Assembly (NCBI GenBank): GCA_933228675.1
Contig: OW121740.1
Coordinates: forward strand, 127,855,630 to 127,919,629
Length of the DNA: 64,000 nt
DNA from: Stomorhina lunata
Lineage: Eukaryota; Arthropoda; Insecta; Diptera; Rhiniidae
Reading direction: 5' to 3'
Part shown: in pieces, positions 34,751 through 46,649 of the stretch
Position numbering within the stretch: position 1 is the stretch's first letter
Layout: every line of letters begins with the position of its first letter
Made by a program: the position numbers and the translations under genes
Notes under the pieces: model-generated
The model's database searches: none
What the model saw: the letters and a program-made list of their open reading frames with translations, nothing else
Told to the model about the DNA's origin: nothing

Positions 34751-35700
34751 TCTTTTAATGCTCTTTAGAAAACTTATTGGAAACACTGTAATCTAGAAAG
34801 GAAGTCCAACATATAAGTTTTCTATGTTTAACAAGAATTTCTTTTTATTGTGTCTTCCTAAGGAATAATAAAAAATGAACAGACCCTAACAGTTTAAATA
34901 ACTACATGCAACATATTAGCATTACAAGTGGCTAAAAAATGTTTCCAAATCCATTTGTTACACAATAAATGTAAATAGGAGTAGAAATGGAACTATAACT
35001 GCATGTTATGACTGCCTGTTACGAGAAACAATAATATCAAGAGTAAAAGCTGGCAAGTACTTACTTGTACCAATGCTTGAGTAAGGCCTTTAAAATACTT
35101 ACTAACTTTTCTTTTATGTAACTCGATCTTGAAGTTACAAAACTTACTAAACAATATAAAAGTAGTTAAAATGAAAAAAAAAATAGCTCGTTAATTCAAT
35201 TTATCTCTATGTTTGGCAGTTATTGTTTGTTCATTATTACACCCCGACTACTTAGAGGAAATTGTTAAAAAGAAGTTATTTTTTTTAATATTATTTCTGT
35301 TAGAAATAGAAAAAAAAGAACCTGGTTTAAAAATAACTGGAAGTTAAATGTAGTGACTTCTTAAGGCTCCTTTTAAAGGCATATTTGCTCTGGTTCTTAT
35401 TGCCGTCATAAAATATGAAATTTTCGTTACTATTCGTTCTATTTATCCTAATGGTCAGTTTCATTCTATATAAGCTTTAATAGTGATGATTATAATCATC
35501 TGAACTTTTGTTGCTACATTTTTCAATGGTTGTTTCCTTTGCCTTTAGCCAACAACCAGAGCCACCTTCCAATGGGCTTAATTTGGAAAAGGTGAAGATT
35601 ATTTTCCTTAAGCCAAATACTGATGATTTAAACTAAAGAAATATTCAAGAAAATTAAAAACCTTAGGTAATAGGTATAATAGGTCGACTGTTGCACATCA
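34751..35700. other. Unique AT-rich DNA, nothing recognised
   Basis: No ORF, array or mobile-element signature that I can support. Confidence 0.6.
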
Positions 35701-38700
35701 AAATCTAATATTAAAATTTTCTGAGAAAAATCTTAACATCCAAATATTTTCCACAAAAACTTCTACATGCCAAATTATGTAATCCAATATTTTTATTAAC
35801 AAATTACAATCATCAAAAATTTTTTATGAAAATTTTTTTATATCAAAAAAGCTTCGGTAGAAAAATATATTTTATCAAAAAACTTTCTATGGAAATATTT
35901 TATATCGAAAAATATTAAAACAAAAAAATTTATAAAGAAAAATTTTCCATAGAGATTTTTTTGTAACGAAAAATTTTCATTTTAAAAACTAAAACTTTTC
36001 TTTAAAAAAATTTTTTGTAAAAAAAGTATAAAGAAAAATTTTAAATAGAAAAGATTTATAACCAAAAATTTTCTAGAGAAAAGTTTTAAAACTAAAAAAA
36101 ATTTTCTATAGAAATTTTTTTATAATGAGAAATTTTTTATAATGAAAAATTTTCTATAGAAAATTTTTTATAATGAAAAATTTTCTATAGAAACTTTTTT
36201 ATAATCAAAAATTTTCTATAGAAAATTTTTTATAATCGAAAATTTTCTATAGAAAATTTTTTATAATCAAAAATTTTCTATAGAAAATTTTTTATAACCA
36301 AAAATGTTCTATAGAAAATTGTTTATAATCAAAAATTTTCTATAGAAAATTGTTTATAATCAAAAATTTTCTATAGAAAATTTTTTATAATCAAAAATTT
36401 TCTATAGAAAATTTTTTATAATCAAAAATTTTCTATAGAAAATTTTTTATAATCAAAAATTTTCTATAGAAAATTTTTTATAATCAAAAATTTTCTATAG
36501 AAATTTTTTTATAATCAAAAATTTTCTATAGAAATTTTTTTTTATAATCAAAAATTTTCTATAGAAAATTTTTTATAATCAAAAATTTTCTATAGAAAAT
36601 TTTTTATAATCAAAAATTTTCTATAGAAAATTTTTTATAATCAAAAATTTTCTATAGAAAATTTTTTATAATCAAAAATTTTCTATAGAAAATTTTTTAT
36701 AATCAAAAATTTTCTATAGAAAATTTTTTATAATCAAAAATTTTCTATAGAAAATTTTTTATAATCAAAAATTTTCTATAGAAAATTTTTTATAATCAAA
36801 AATTTTCTATAGAAAATTTTTTATAATCAAAAATTTTCTATAGAAAATTTTTTATAATCAAAAATTTTCTATAGAAAATTTTTTATAATCAAAAATTTTC
36901 TATAAAAAATTTTTTATAATCAAAAATTTTCTATAAAAAATTTTTTATAATTTTCTATAGAATTTTCTATAGAAAATTTTTATAATTTTCTATAGAAAAT
37001 TTTTTATAACGAAAAATTTTCTATAGAAAATTTTTTATAACGAAAAATTTTCTATAGAAAATTTTTTATAACGAAAAATTTTCTATAGAAAATTTTTTAT
37101 AACGAAAAATTTTCTATAGAAAATTTTTTTATAACGAAAAATTTTCTATAGAAAATTTTTTTATAACGAAAAATTTTCTATAGAAAATTTTTTATAACGA
37201 ATAATTTTCTATAGAAAATTTTTTATAACGAAAATTTTCTATAGAAAATTTTTATAACGAAAAATTTTCTATAGAAAATTTTTTATAACGAAAAATTTTC
37301 TATAGAAAATTTTTTATAACGAAAAATTTTCTATAGAAAATTTTTTATAACGAAAAATTTTCTATAGAAAATTTTTTATAACGAAAAATTTTCTATAGAA
37401 AATTTTTTATAACGAAAAATTTTCTATAGAAAATTTTTTATAACGAAAAATTTTCTATAGAAAATTTTTTATAACGAAAAATTTTCTATAGAAAATTTTT
37501 TATAACGAAAAGTTTTCTACAGAAAATTTTTTTAACGAAAAATTTTCTATAGAAAATTTTTTTAACGAAAAATTTTCTATAGAAAATTTTTTTAACGAAA
37601 AATTTTCTATAGAAAATTTTTTATAATGAAAAATTTTCTATAGAGAATTTTTTATAACGAAAAATTTTCTATAGAAAATTTTTTATAACGAAAAATTTTC
37701 TATAGAAAATTTTTTATAACGAAAAATTTTCTATAGAAAATTTTTTATAACGAAAAATTTTCTATAGAAAATTTTTTATAACGAAAAATTTCCTATAGAA
37801 AATTTTTTATAACGAAAAATTTTCTATAGAAAATTTTTTATAACGAAAAATTTTCTATAGAAAATTTTTTATAACGAAAAATTTTCTATAGAAAATGTTT
37901 TATAACGAAAAATTTTCTATAGAAAATTTTTTATAACGAAAAATTTTTTATAACGAAAAATTTTCTATAGAAAATTGTTTATAACGAAAATTTTTTATAA
38001 TGAAAAATTTTCTATAGAAAATTTTTTATAATGAAAAATTTTCTATAGAAAATTTTTTATAATGAAAAATTTTCTATAGAAAATTTTTTATAATGAAAAA
38101 TTTTCTATAGAAAATTTTTTATAATGAAAAATTTTCTATAGAAAATTTTTTATAATGAAAAATTTTCTATAGAAAATTTTTTATAATGAAAAATTTTCTA
38201 TAGAAAATTTTTTATAATGAAAAATTTTCTATAGAAAATTTTTTATAATGAAAAATTTTCTATAGAAAATTTTTTATAATGAAAAATTTTCTATAGAAAA
38301 TTTGTTATAATAAAAAATTTTCTATTGAAAATTTTTTATAATGAAAAATTCTATAGAAAATTTTCTACAGAAAATTTTTTATATTGAAAAATTTTCTATA
38401 GAAATTTTTTTATTATGAAAAATTTTCTATAGAAAATGTTTTTATAATGAAAAATTTTTCTATAGAAAATTTTTCGTTATATAAAATTTTCTATAGAAAA
38501 ATTTTTATAATGAAAATTTTTGATAGTGAAAAATTTAGATACAGAAAATTTTTTTCTAACGAAAAATCTACAGAAAAATTTTTTTGTAACGAAAATTTTT
38601 CTATAGAAAAATTTTTATAATTAAAAATTTTCTATGGAAATTTTTTCATAACGAAAATTTTTCTGTAGAAAAATTTTTGTAAATACAAATTTCCTATAGA

Positions 38701-38705
38701 AACTT
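35701..38705. repeat. 31-bp CTATAG array with three spacer blocks
   Basis: About 77 clear units of TTTTCTATAGAAAATTTTTT plus ATAATCAAAAA or variants, with degenerate margins at 35701-36110 and 38350-38705. The spacer is ATAATC from about 36210 to 36960, ATAACG from about 37000 to 37990, and ATAATG from about 37995 to 38350. Junctions carry partial units (36935-36990, 37935-37990). Confidence 0.97.
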
Positions 38706-39500
38706 TGTTATAACCAAAAAACAAAAAAATTGTGTAGATATAAAGATACAATTTTTAAGAAACGTATTGCTTAATGTAGGGTATTTAAATAATTTCTTAT
38801 TCAATGTTTGTTTAGCGCTTAGTTTCTTTTATTTTCTGGAGTATTTTTTTTTTTACTTTTTAGCAATTTTCTTAATATTTTTATTGACCATAACACTTGG
38901 AGGTTATATAATCTAAATTTTTATGTACTACAAGCAATATCTTCTAGTCTATCAGTATATTTGTTCTGGTGCTTGTATATTAAATTCATAAAATAGCTAC
39001 AATTTTGGAATCTAAGCATCTTTAGGCAGTGTTTAGAAAGCTGAAAGTTAAGTAACAGTAGTATTGTGAAACTACCGATGTTGTGTAGGGAATCAGTCTG
39101 CTACCATTGCTACCTTCACATTTAATTAGTAAAGCATTGAAAATTAGTACAAGACATTATAGGTAATCTTATCTGGGGCGGCACAATCGGTCCCCAAAGT
39201 AGGGCACCCCAGACTCATAAATAACTTTAAACAATATATAATTGTAATTTCCCAACCGAGGATAGTTGGCTAGTTTGACTAAATACGAGGCCATAATCTT
39301 GACTCGGAAGTTTTGACTAACGTATATTAATCCCAGACTCTGATCATTCTGACTGCTGTTTGTTTTGACTGATACTGAACTCTATTACCGGGGTACGCTA
39401 TACTCTAGAACAGAGGTATCTGAAATTGGCTTTATTCATTTTTTGCCTCAATACCGAAAATGTTTTATGTAGTGAAATCCATATTCTACTGGAATGATGA
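38706..39500. other. Unique DNA, nothing recognised
   Basis: No supported gene. It leads into the retrotransposon remnant starting near 39540. Confidence 0.6.
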
Positions 39501-39507
39501 AAAAAAA

Positions 39508-41707
39508 AGTTGTTTCTTCTTCTTCTTCTGTCATCCTTCTCCAGGCTTCGGGACGTTTCACAATCAGCTACGAAGTGTTTAATTTTCATTTACGAAAAGG
39601 CTCGTTGGGCTGAGCTTAACGATTTTTATAGGCAATTTAATTGGAAACTTTGTTTCCTTGACAGTAATGTCAATGCCATGGCGGAAATGGTTTCTAATGT
39701 AATCTTCCATCAAAAAGTATTTCGGTTAAAGCCAAAATAAATTCATGGTTTAATCAGACGTGCAAACAGGCAGTCAGAGCTTTCAGAAACTGGCGAAATA
39801 ACCAAAGTCCAGTTAATGAATTGCTACGCAAACAGGCGAGACGTTTGTGTGCTAAAGTATTAAGACACGAAAAAGCTCTGTACGAGCAGCGTCTTCGTAC
39901 TAAAGTTCTTGATGCTCCTCGGGGCAGCAAGAGCTTTTGGTCATTCGTTAAAAGAGTTAAGAATAGTGCTAGTTCTTCAATTCCTACTCTTTTGAAGAAT
40001 GACCAAGTATTTACCAACCCGGTTGATAAAGCCAACCTTCTAGCTGAATTATTTGCAAGTAATTCACGCTTGCCGGAAAGCGACCAACCACTGCCAGGGC
40101 TTGAAAGGGTATCTGTAACTATGGCAACGATATTTTTTCGAGCTCTTGAAGCAGTGCTCTTCGACGCTAGCTCGTCCATTAGCAAACCTCTTCAGTACCT
40201 TATATCATGCCGGTAAATTTCCTATGTGTTGGAAGGTTGCTAATGTAACGCCAATCCCTAAAAAGGGTGAGGCTAACAACCCTGACAATTACCGACCAAT
40301 AGCGATTTGTTCAGCACTTTCCAAAGTAATGGAGAGTATGGTAAATTACCATCTGGTTAAATATTTAGAGTCTTACAACTTACTAAGCGACCGCCAGTAT
40401 GGATTTCGTAGGGGGCGCTCTACGGGGGACTTACTAGCATTCCTATCAGAAAAATGGTGCCGTTCCATTCACTATTTTGGCGAAAGTAAAGTTGTGGCTC
40501 TTGATATTTCCAAGGCGTTCGATAGAGTGTGGCATGGTGCACTTTTATCAAAACTTGTTGCTTTTGGTGTCGGTAATACCTTCTCTCGATTTATATCGAG
40601 CTTTCTCAGGGATCGTACTATAAGAGTTGTTGTAGATGGGGTCTCATCAAACGAGTTCAAGATCAATTCAGGGGTACCGCAAGGCTCTGTTCTTTCTCCT
40701 ACTCTATTTCTTATATTTATTAACGACCTTCTATATCAAACTTCTTATCCTATCTATTCTTTTGCAGATGATAGTAACATTTGCCATTCGTATTCATTTA
40801 ATCATAGACCGGATCTTCCGCAGATTGTGGCTATGAGACAAAGCATGAATGAATCATTAAATCGCGATCTCGAAACCGTTTCCAAATGGGGACGTGTAAA
40901 TAGAGTCGACTTAAATGCATGCAAGACCCAGTGTTGTATGCTTATGCATAAACGCACGGCAGATCATGTTACTTCATCTGTATCCATGGATGGTGTAAAT
41001 ATTCAGGAATCAGATGCTCTTGATATTCTGGGCATGAGAATTCAATGTGATGTCCGTTGGACTAAGCACATCTTTCAAGTGTCGAAAGAAGCATTCAAAT
41101 GCCTAGGTTTTCTAAAACGGTGTAAGAGATACTTCACTCCAACTGATCTCCTTAAAATTTAAACCACCTTTATCCGACCAAAAATGGAATACAACTCTCA
41201 TGTATGGGCCGGTGCTTCAAAGTCTATTTTGGAGCTTCTCGACCGCGTACAGGGGAGGGCGAAAGTGCTATTCGGTGACAGTAGGGTATCCAACTCTATT
41301 GACTCACTGGAGCACCGCCGCAATGTGGGTTGTATAACACTGTTCTATCGGTACAACTTTGGAATGTGTTCTAACGATATCAGGGACCTCGTTCCCGAAA
41401 CCCGAAGATTCTTACGCAGCACACGTCAATCCGTTAGATCACATGCATTTGTGGTTGATTGTCCAGTGGACCGAACAACACACTATAGAGAAAATTCGTT
41501 CTTTAGCCGTACAGTACGTATGTGGAACTCACTTCCCGCAGAAGTTTTTCCTGACAGTTGCAATATAGGAAAATTCAAATCTAATGTCCAAACAAACACT
41601 ACTTCCTCTTTCCTCCTTCCACAACCTATTTTCCTAGTTCCAACACAATGCATAGCATAAGTAGGGGTCATCCCCTGAGTGCTGGTCCTAAATAAAAAAA
41701 AAAAAAA
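39508..41707 (+). mobile_element. Jockey/CR1-type non-LTR retrotransposon, 5'-truncated
   Basis: GC-richer block (39540-41690) encoding the C-terminal half of a LINE ORF2 and ending in a short 3' UTR and a run of A (41692-41707), the expected tail. The endonuclease domain is absent because of 5' truncation. The coding region is broken (see the pseudogene entry). The first bases (39508-39530), GTTTCTTCTTCTTCTTC plus TGTCATCCTT, resemble the tail of the RTE element at 42571-42598 and may be a separate fragment. Confidence 0.88.
39540..41660 (+). pseudogene. Non-LTR reverse transcriptase (Jockey/CR1 group), broken
   Basis: The linker region reads DVSQSATKCLIFIYEKARWA and ELNDFYRQFNW near 39545-39650. 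After a frameshift it continues KINSWFNQTCKQAVRAFRNW and FWSFVKRVKN (about 39735-39965). An internal deletion plus frameshift near 40110-40160 removes the segment that normally holds the SSGPDGIP-type motif. The reverse transcriptase then runs 40170-41162: NYRPIAICSALSKVME, FRRGRSTGDLL, VALDISKAFDRVWH (catalytic Asp), SGVPQGSVLSPTLF, and SFADDSN (the FADD catalytic pair). TAA at 41160-41162 interrupts LKI/TTFIRPKMEY in the same frame. The C-terminal domain continues to 41660 (RTVRMWNSLPAEVFPDSCNI). The gene is dead: truncated, two frame changes, one internal stop. Confidence 0.92.
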
Positions 41708-42559
41708 TTTTTTTCGACTCATAAGACATACAAGATATACGCAAATTGGTTACATGAATTTTTATTAGTATTAAATTTTTTATATATTTTACTTTCTTCG
41801 TTTGTTTTCTAGCTCTCTTCTCTTGAGCCAATTTCTTTATGGTTTAATGATACAAACAGCCACCACAACCCGGCTATAAAGACAAAGGACAAGCTCCTCA
41901 ATACATTTTAATATGTTTTCCTCTTTTGGTCAATATGGGTGTTGTTACTGTATGCTGAAGTTCCTATTTGAAATTTGAATAGTGAAGTAGCAAAGGCATC
42001 TAGTACAAAACATAAATATTACGGTACTTGCCAAAGATATGATATCCAAAAATGTTGTATATAAAAACTTGATAGTTTTACAAATAATTGGAAAATTGCA
42101 AAAAAAAAGCATTTGGAAATTTTGTGTGTGCGGTCCCCAAAAGATAAAGGCAGACATATTTTTATTTATTAATGGTTTAATGTGCTAAGTGAGCGGTGAT
42201 ATGATATCTTTTTTTCTGATATGGATTTAATAATAGTTTTATATTTTTTTTATGGTTAAAGATAAATTGACAGCATTTAAATTTATATTTTATCCATTAT
42301 TGAGTATTTTATTTCAATTAAATTATTATTTAGTATTTTGCTATTAACCTTTTTATGTCTTTTATTGGTATGGTTTGTGTCTTAGCTTAAAAAATTTATA
42401 GATCTAGTTTTGTTTGAAAAAAAAAAAATAATCTTTTGGAAGTTTTAGAAAAATAAAACATGAGTTTTGTAGGTATTGGTTTAACTTTGCCTTTGGTAGA
42501 AAATATTGTTAAGGGTAATAAAGTTTTATTTTATTAGCTTTATTTTGTCTGACCCTTAG
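41708..42559. other. Unique AT-rich spacer between two retrotransposons
   Basis: No supported gene. The short minus-strand ORF at 41945-42157 is not recognisable. Confidence 0.6.
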
Positions 42560-42570
42560 GCATATAATTC

Positions 42571-42590
42571 TTGTTTCTTCTTCTTCTTCT
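42571..42590 (-). repeat. (GAA)n tail of the RTE element
   Basis: Plus strand TTGTTTCTTCTTCTTCTTCT. On the element's strand it is a GAA-repeat tail beginning two bases after the TAA stop (42592-42594). Confidence 0.85.
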
Positions 42591-42591
42591 G

Positions 42592-45500
42592 TTATCCTTG
42601 ACTCCCAGTGGAGCATAGGGCCTCAACCATCCTTTTATATCGGACTCTATTGCGAGATGTTAGGCATACATCGTTCCATGAATAGTTTGCTGCTTGTAAC
42701 TCCGCATCAATTGATCTTCTCCACGTTCTACCAGGTGCGTCAACACGGCGGCCGCTTCCTTGTGGATTCCAACGGAGCGCTTGTCTAGCAATGCTGGTAT
42801 TTGGCCTTCGGAGTGTGTGGCCTATCCACCGCCATTTCCGTTGACATACCTCTGTGGAAGCGGGGGTTTGGTTTGTCGTATTAAGTAGATCCTCATTTCT
42901 TATGCGATTCGGCCACCATATATTAAGAATTTGCCTTAAACATTTGTTTGTAAAGGTTTGCAGTCGTTTATCGATGGCATTTGTGCGTTTCCATGTTTCG
43001 CAGCCGTAATACAGGATGGTCTTGACATTCGAGTTGTATATTCGTAACTTCGTTGTTGTTGATATTTGCCGAGATTTCCAAATAGCTCGAAGAATGCCAA
43101 ATGCAGATTTTGCCTTATTAATACGCGATTTAATGTCCTCGTCTGCGCCACCTTTTGTAGTTACTAAACTACCCAGGTAATTAAAGGTATCTACACGCCC
43201 AATAACCTCGTTATTCACATTGATGTGTGTCAACGGGTTTGCGCCATAGCCTCCGGGCATAATCTTTGTCTTGGAAATATTAATTTCAAGACCAGCTATA
43301 CGAGATTCAGCAGTAATAGCGTTAGTATTCTCTTGAAGGTGGCCAGAGCTTTGGCTTGGAAGACATACGTCGTCGGCATATTCCAAGTCCTCAAGTTGTT
43401 GAAAGGGTGTCCATTGGATACCATGTCTACCATTTAAAGCCGTACGCATTATGTTGTCGATGACGAGGATGAAAAGTATAGGTGATAATATACATCCTTG
43501 CCTTACTCCAGTAGTAACATCGAACGGATCTGATAGTTTGCCCTTGTGTAGGACTCGACATTTAAAATCAACGTACATTGCCCGGATTAAGTTGAGAATT
43601 TTCGTCGGCATGTTACGATTTTCTAAAATTCTCCATAGATAGCTTCTATTGACACTGTCGAAGGCCTTCATAAAGTCGATAAACGCTAGGTAAATGGGAG
43701 TGCGGAATTCATTACACTGCTCTAATACTATACTTACTGTGTTGATTAGATCAACACAAGAACGGTTTTCTCTGAACCCAAATTGATTTTCGCGGAGTGT
43801 AGAGAACACTGCGTCGGATATTCTATTCAAGATTACACGACTTAGTATTTTACTCGGTATTGGTAGAAGTGTTATACCCCTGTAGTTATTGCAGTCTTTG
43901 GGGTCGCCCTTTTTTGGTATTTTGACTAGTATACCTTCATTCCAAGAGGTTGGCAGAGCTTCTTCTTCCCATATTTTACGCACATATGGATGCCACAATC
44001 TCGACGATCCTTCAACATCACATAAGAGCATCTCCGCTGAAATATTGTCATTGCCTGGGGCCTTGTTGCGTTTAAGGGTTTTAATAGCGTTCTTCACTTC
44101 TTGTATTGTTGGCGGACTGTCAGAAATTCCTCTGAATATACTGTCATGGTTGGTTTCATTATGCGCTTCAGCCAGTGGTGTTAATCCAATCGGGTTGTTG
44201 AGTGTTGACTTGAAGTGCTCCATCCAGCGTATTAGTTGTTCATCCGCAGTTGAAAGGAGTGTGCCACTACTACTCAAGATGGGACTGTTGCTATAAGTAG
44301 GTTTGCCACACAACGCCCTTGATATATTATACAAGGTCTTCATATCGCCTTTGCTTGCAGCTGATTCAGCTTGGCTCGCTTGCTCGTCTATCCACATTCT
44401 CTTGTCCCTTCTGGCGGACTTTTTTATTTTGTTGGATAAATCACGATATGTTGCACTGAGGGCTCCATCGTCTCCTTTTTCATTTAGCATTTTATTTCTT
44501 ATGGATCTGCGTTGTTCTACTAAGTCCCATGTTGCCTGCGTTATCCAGATTTTTCTTTTGTGATTTTTAAATCCTAGGATTTGCTGACCAACTTCATTGT
44601 ATACTTGTGTAACACTCCTGGAAATTTCATTTATACTGGAACCGTTTTTGTTTATTGCATCTGGAAGCCGATTCCTTATGGAAGTAATAAAGGCATTCCG
44701 ATGACTTTCGGATTCCAGTTTTCCTACATCTATTTTCCGATCTGCTTTCGCAGTATCAGACCTCAGAGCAGCAACCTTCAGTCGAATTTTACACATCACT
44801 AAGTGATGGTCGCTATTTATATCAGCTCCGCGCCTCGAGCGTACATCGAGTAAAGACGATCGCCACTTCGAATTTATTAAAATATGGTCGATTTGGTTCT
44901 TAGTGATGCCATTCGGCGAAGTCCAAGTTGTTTTATGCTGCTCCTTATGAGGGAAAATAGTGCCACCTACAACAAGTTTCCTTTCGCAACATAGCTCTAT
45001 CAGCCTTTCTCCATTGTCGTTTCTAACTCCGACACCGTGTTTACCAATATAACGTTCCAAACCGGTATTATTTGAACCAACCTTGGCGTTAAGGTCGCCA
45101 AGTATCATGGTAATATCACATTTATGTACATTGCTGTTCATCCAACTGCTAAGTACGTCGTAAAATTCATCCTTATCATTTTCGGATTGGATTTCAGTCG
45201 GAGCGTAGACATTGATAATTATCAAATTGCGAGCTTTGGTTTTTATCTTTATTGCCATGAGCCTCTCACTAATAGGATACCACGCTATCATGGACTTAGC
45301 TATTTTTTTCGATATAAGGAATCCCACACCTCTACTATGCTCATCGCCTTCCGGGCGGCCTGAGTAAAGAAACACAGTATTCTCATTCCGTATCTCCCCT
45401 TGACCTGTCCATCTTGCTTCTTGCACAGCTAACAAATCAATTTTATAACGAGACATTTCTCGTCTTAGTTGATCTAATCTCCCCGTTTCGTATAGTGTGC

Positions 45501-45711
45501 GTACGTTCCATGTCGCAAACTTTAAACTTTTTTTCATGCCTATATTAGGTTCTATAGTCCGATTTCTTCGGATAGGATTGGTTCCATTCATCAGGATGTT
45601 CTTGCATAGATTAGGCACCTCCAAAATCCGTGTGCCAGCTGCCGTAGCAGGGGGATTTCTCGCATGATTACCCCTTGGAGTAGTATATTCTGTAATGTTG
45701 TTTCTTTCCAT
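42592..45711 (-). CDS. RTE-type endonuclease/reverse transcriptase, intact
   Basis: 1039 codons from the first ATG (45711). The frame is open 52 codons further upstream to TTG at 45867, without an ATG. Residues about 65-310 are the apurinic-type endonuclease: FATWNVRTLYETGRLDQL with Asn69, QEARW with Glu98, NVYAPTE, GDLNAKVG with Asp206, QIDHIL with Asp275, and SDHHL with Asp301/His302. It nicks target DNA. Residues about 540-820 are the reverse transcriptase: KAPGNDNISAEML, NNYRGITLL, FGFRENRSCVD, FIDFMKAFDSV (catalytic Asp679), GVRQGCILSP, and EYADDV (Asp780/781). The C-terminal region (WRWIGHTLRRP, then GRTWRRSIDAEL) is shared by RTE-like elements. There are no stops or frameshifts and catalytic residues are present, so this is possibly an active copy. 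It makes cDNA by target-primed reverse transcription in the nucleus. The coding sequence is far less AT-rich than its surroundings. Confidence 0.93.
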   Translation of the reverse strand: MERNNITEYTTPRGNHARNPPATAAGTRILEVPNLCKNILMNGTNPIRRNRTIEPNIGMKKSLKFATWNVRTLYETGRLDQLRREMSRYKIDLLAVQEARWTGQGEIRNENTVFLYSGRPEGDEHSRGVGFLISKKIAKSMIAWYPISERLMAIKIKTKARNLIIINVYAPTEIQSENDKDEFYDVLSSWMNSNVHKCDITMILGDLNAKVGSNNTGLERYIGKHGVGVRNDNGERLIELCCERKLVVGGTIFPHKEQHKTTWTSPNGITKNQIDHILINSKWRSSLLDVRSRRGADINSDHHLVMCKIRLKVAALRSDTAKADRKIDVGKLESESHRNAFITSIRNRLPDAINKNGSSINEISRSVTQVYNEVGQQILGFKNHKRKIWITQATWDLVEQRRSIRNKMLNEKGDDGALSATYRDLSNKIKKSARRDKRMWIDEQASQAESAASKGDMKTLYNISRALCGKPTYSNSPILSSSGTLLSTADEQLIRWMEHFKSTLNNPIGLTPLAEAHNETNHDSIFRGISDSPPTIQEVKNAIKTLKRNKAPGNDNISAEMLLCDVEGSSRLWHPYVRKIWEEEALPTSWNEGILVKIPKKGDPKDCNNYRGITLLPIPSKILSRVILNRISDAVFSTLRENQFGFRENRSCVDLINTVSIVLEQCNEFRTPIYLAFIDFMKAFDSVNRSYLWRILENRNMPTKILNLIRAMYVDFKCRVLHKGKLSDPFDVTTGVRQGCILSPILFILVIDNIMRTALNGRHGIQWTPFQQLEDLEYADDVCLPSQSSGHLQENTNAITAESRIAGLEINISKTKIMPGGYGANPLTHINVNNEVIGRVDTFNYLGSLVTTKGGADEDIKSRINKAKSAFGILRAIWKSRQISTTTKLRIYNSNVKTILYYGCETWKRTNAIDKRLQTFTNKCLRQILNIWWPNRIRNEDLLNTTNQTPASTEVCQRKWRWIGHTLRRPNTSIARQALRWNPQGSGRRVDAPGRTWRRSIDAELQAANYSWNDVCLTSRNRVRYKRMVEALCSTGSQG

Positions 45712-45872
45712 GCTTAAAACATCATAAGTGCTAAGTCGATGGATGATGAGTCCAAAGACAAGAGCCACGTTTGTAAAGCGAGCCGCTTGATCCGAGACAG
45801 ACGCCCGCTTGTAGCCGCAACTAACATGTTGAACAGACGCTACAGTTTCGTACTTCACCAAGTACAATTATC

Positions 45873-46082
45873 TTAGACCCTTAGACCAAATACGTCGGAA
45901 TGGCTCCAAGATAACTCCCTCTCACGTTGGCCCTGACCTAGAATCCCACTCGGGTTGTTTACCGCGTCTTCAACTAGGTTGCTCAGGTTTCTGAGCAGTT
46001 TATAGTTTATATTTATTGTGAAAGTGTTTGTAGGTTTTGTGAATATTTTACAATAAGGTTTAATGCCAAGGTGGTTTTTCAT
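45873..46082 (-). other. 69-codon ORF upstream of the RTE ORF
   Basis: An ATG-initiated ORF on the same strand, ending TAA at 45873, six bases before the point where the long frame opens. Its composition (RNLSNLVEDAVNNPSG, then GQGQRERELSW) is less AT-driven than the neighbourhood. It could be a 5' leader ORF of the RTE element or unrelated pre-insertion sequence. The candidate target duplication at 45876-45884 would place it outside the element. No domain recognised. Confidence 0.3.
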
Positions 46083-46649
46083 ATGCCGACTTTTTTAAAC
46101 CTTCAAAGTTAAAAATAACTTTTAGTGAATTTAAATTCAAAATATATTATTGTATGATAGTTTTAAAGCCAGACAAGATCGGCTGATGTAATAGGGCACA
46201 TAACTAAAGTCATCACCGTTCTTGGAGGAGTGTGGGGATATATTATAAATCTCTTTTTATGTCGATTTCTGTTAGGAATAGAGATATTTACCGTATTTGA
46301 ATGAAATTTAGTATACACTTAGTGTATACAACTTATTTGCTTCATTTTGTGGCACTTTTTGTAATTTCTGAATAAAAAGTTCAAAATGTTTTTACTGCAT
46401 TTTTACTACATATGACTTAAGTATGTATATTTTTTTTAGAAAACTATCACCGATGTAAGTAAATTTCAACATTTCTCTAAAAGTGCTTTTATATGTTGAA
46501 AATGTCCAAAAATAAATCAAATAAATTCACAAAAAAAATGTGTTAAACTCATAACAACACCAAAACCATTTACATACATATATAAATGCAAAAACACCAA
46601 CAAATGACCAATGGCAAAAGAAAAACATGAAGAAAAATGCTATAGCCGG
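46083..46649. other. Unique AT-rich DNA, nothing recognised
   Basis: No gene or array seen. Confidence 0.55.

Larger units (their letters stand above)
42560..45875 (-). mobile_element. RTE-type non-LTR retrotransposon, apparently full coding
   Basis: Minus-strand element with a single long ORF, almost no 3' UTR, and a (GAA)n tail directly after the stop (TTCTTCTTCTTCTTC at 42576-42590 on the plus strand), all typical of RTE-clade LINEs. A 9-bp direct repeat GACCCTTAG occurs at 42551-42559 and 45876-45884. If it is the target-site duplication, the element is 42560-45875. The alternative is that the element extends to about 46090, since 45873-46082 is also GC-richer and holds a 69-codon ORF in the same direction. 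Confidence 0.85.

Noticed and set aside
43225..45363. Plus-strand ORFs of 63-135 codons across the RTE element
   Set aside because: Antisense shadows of the long minus-strand ORF, without recognisable domains.
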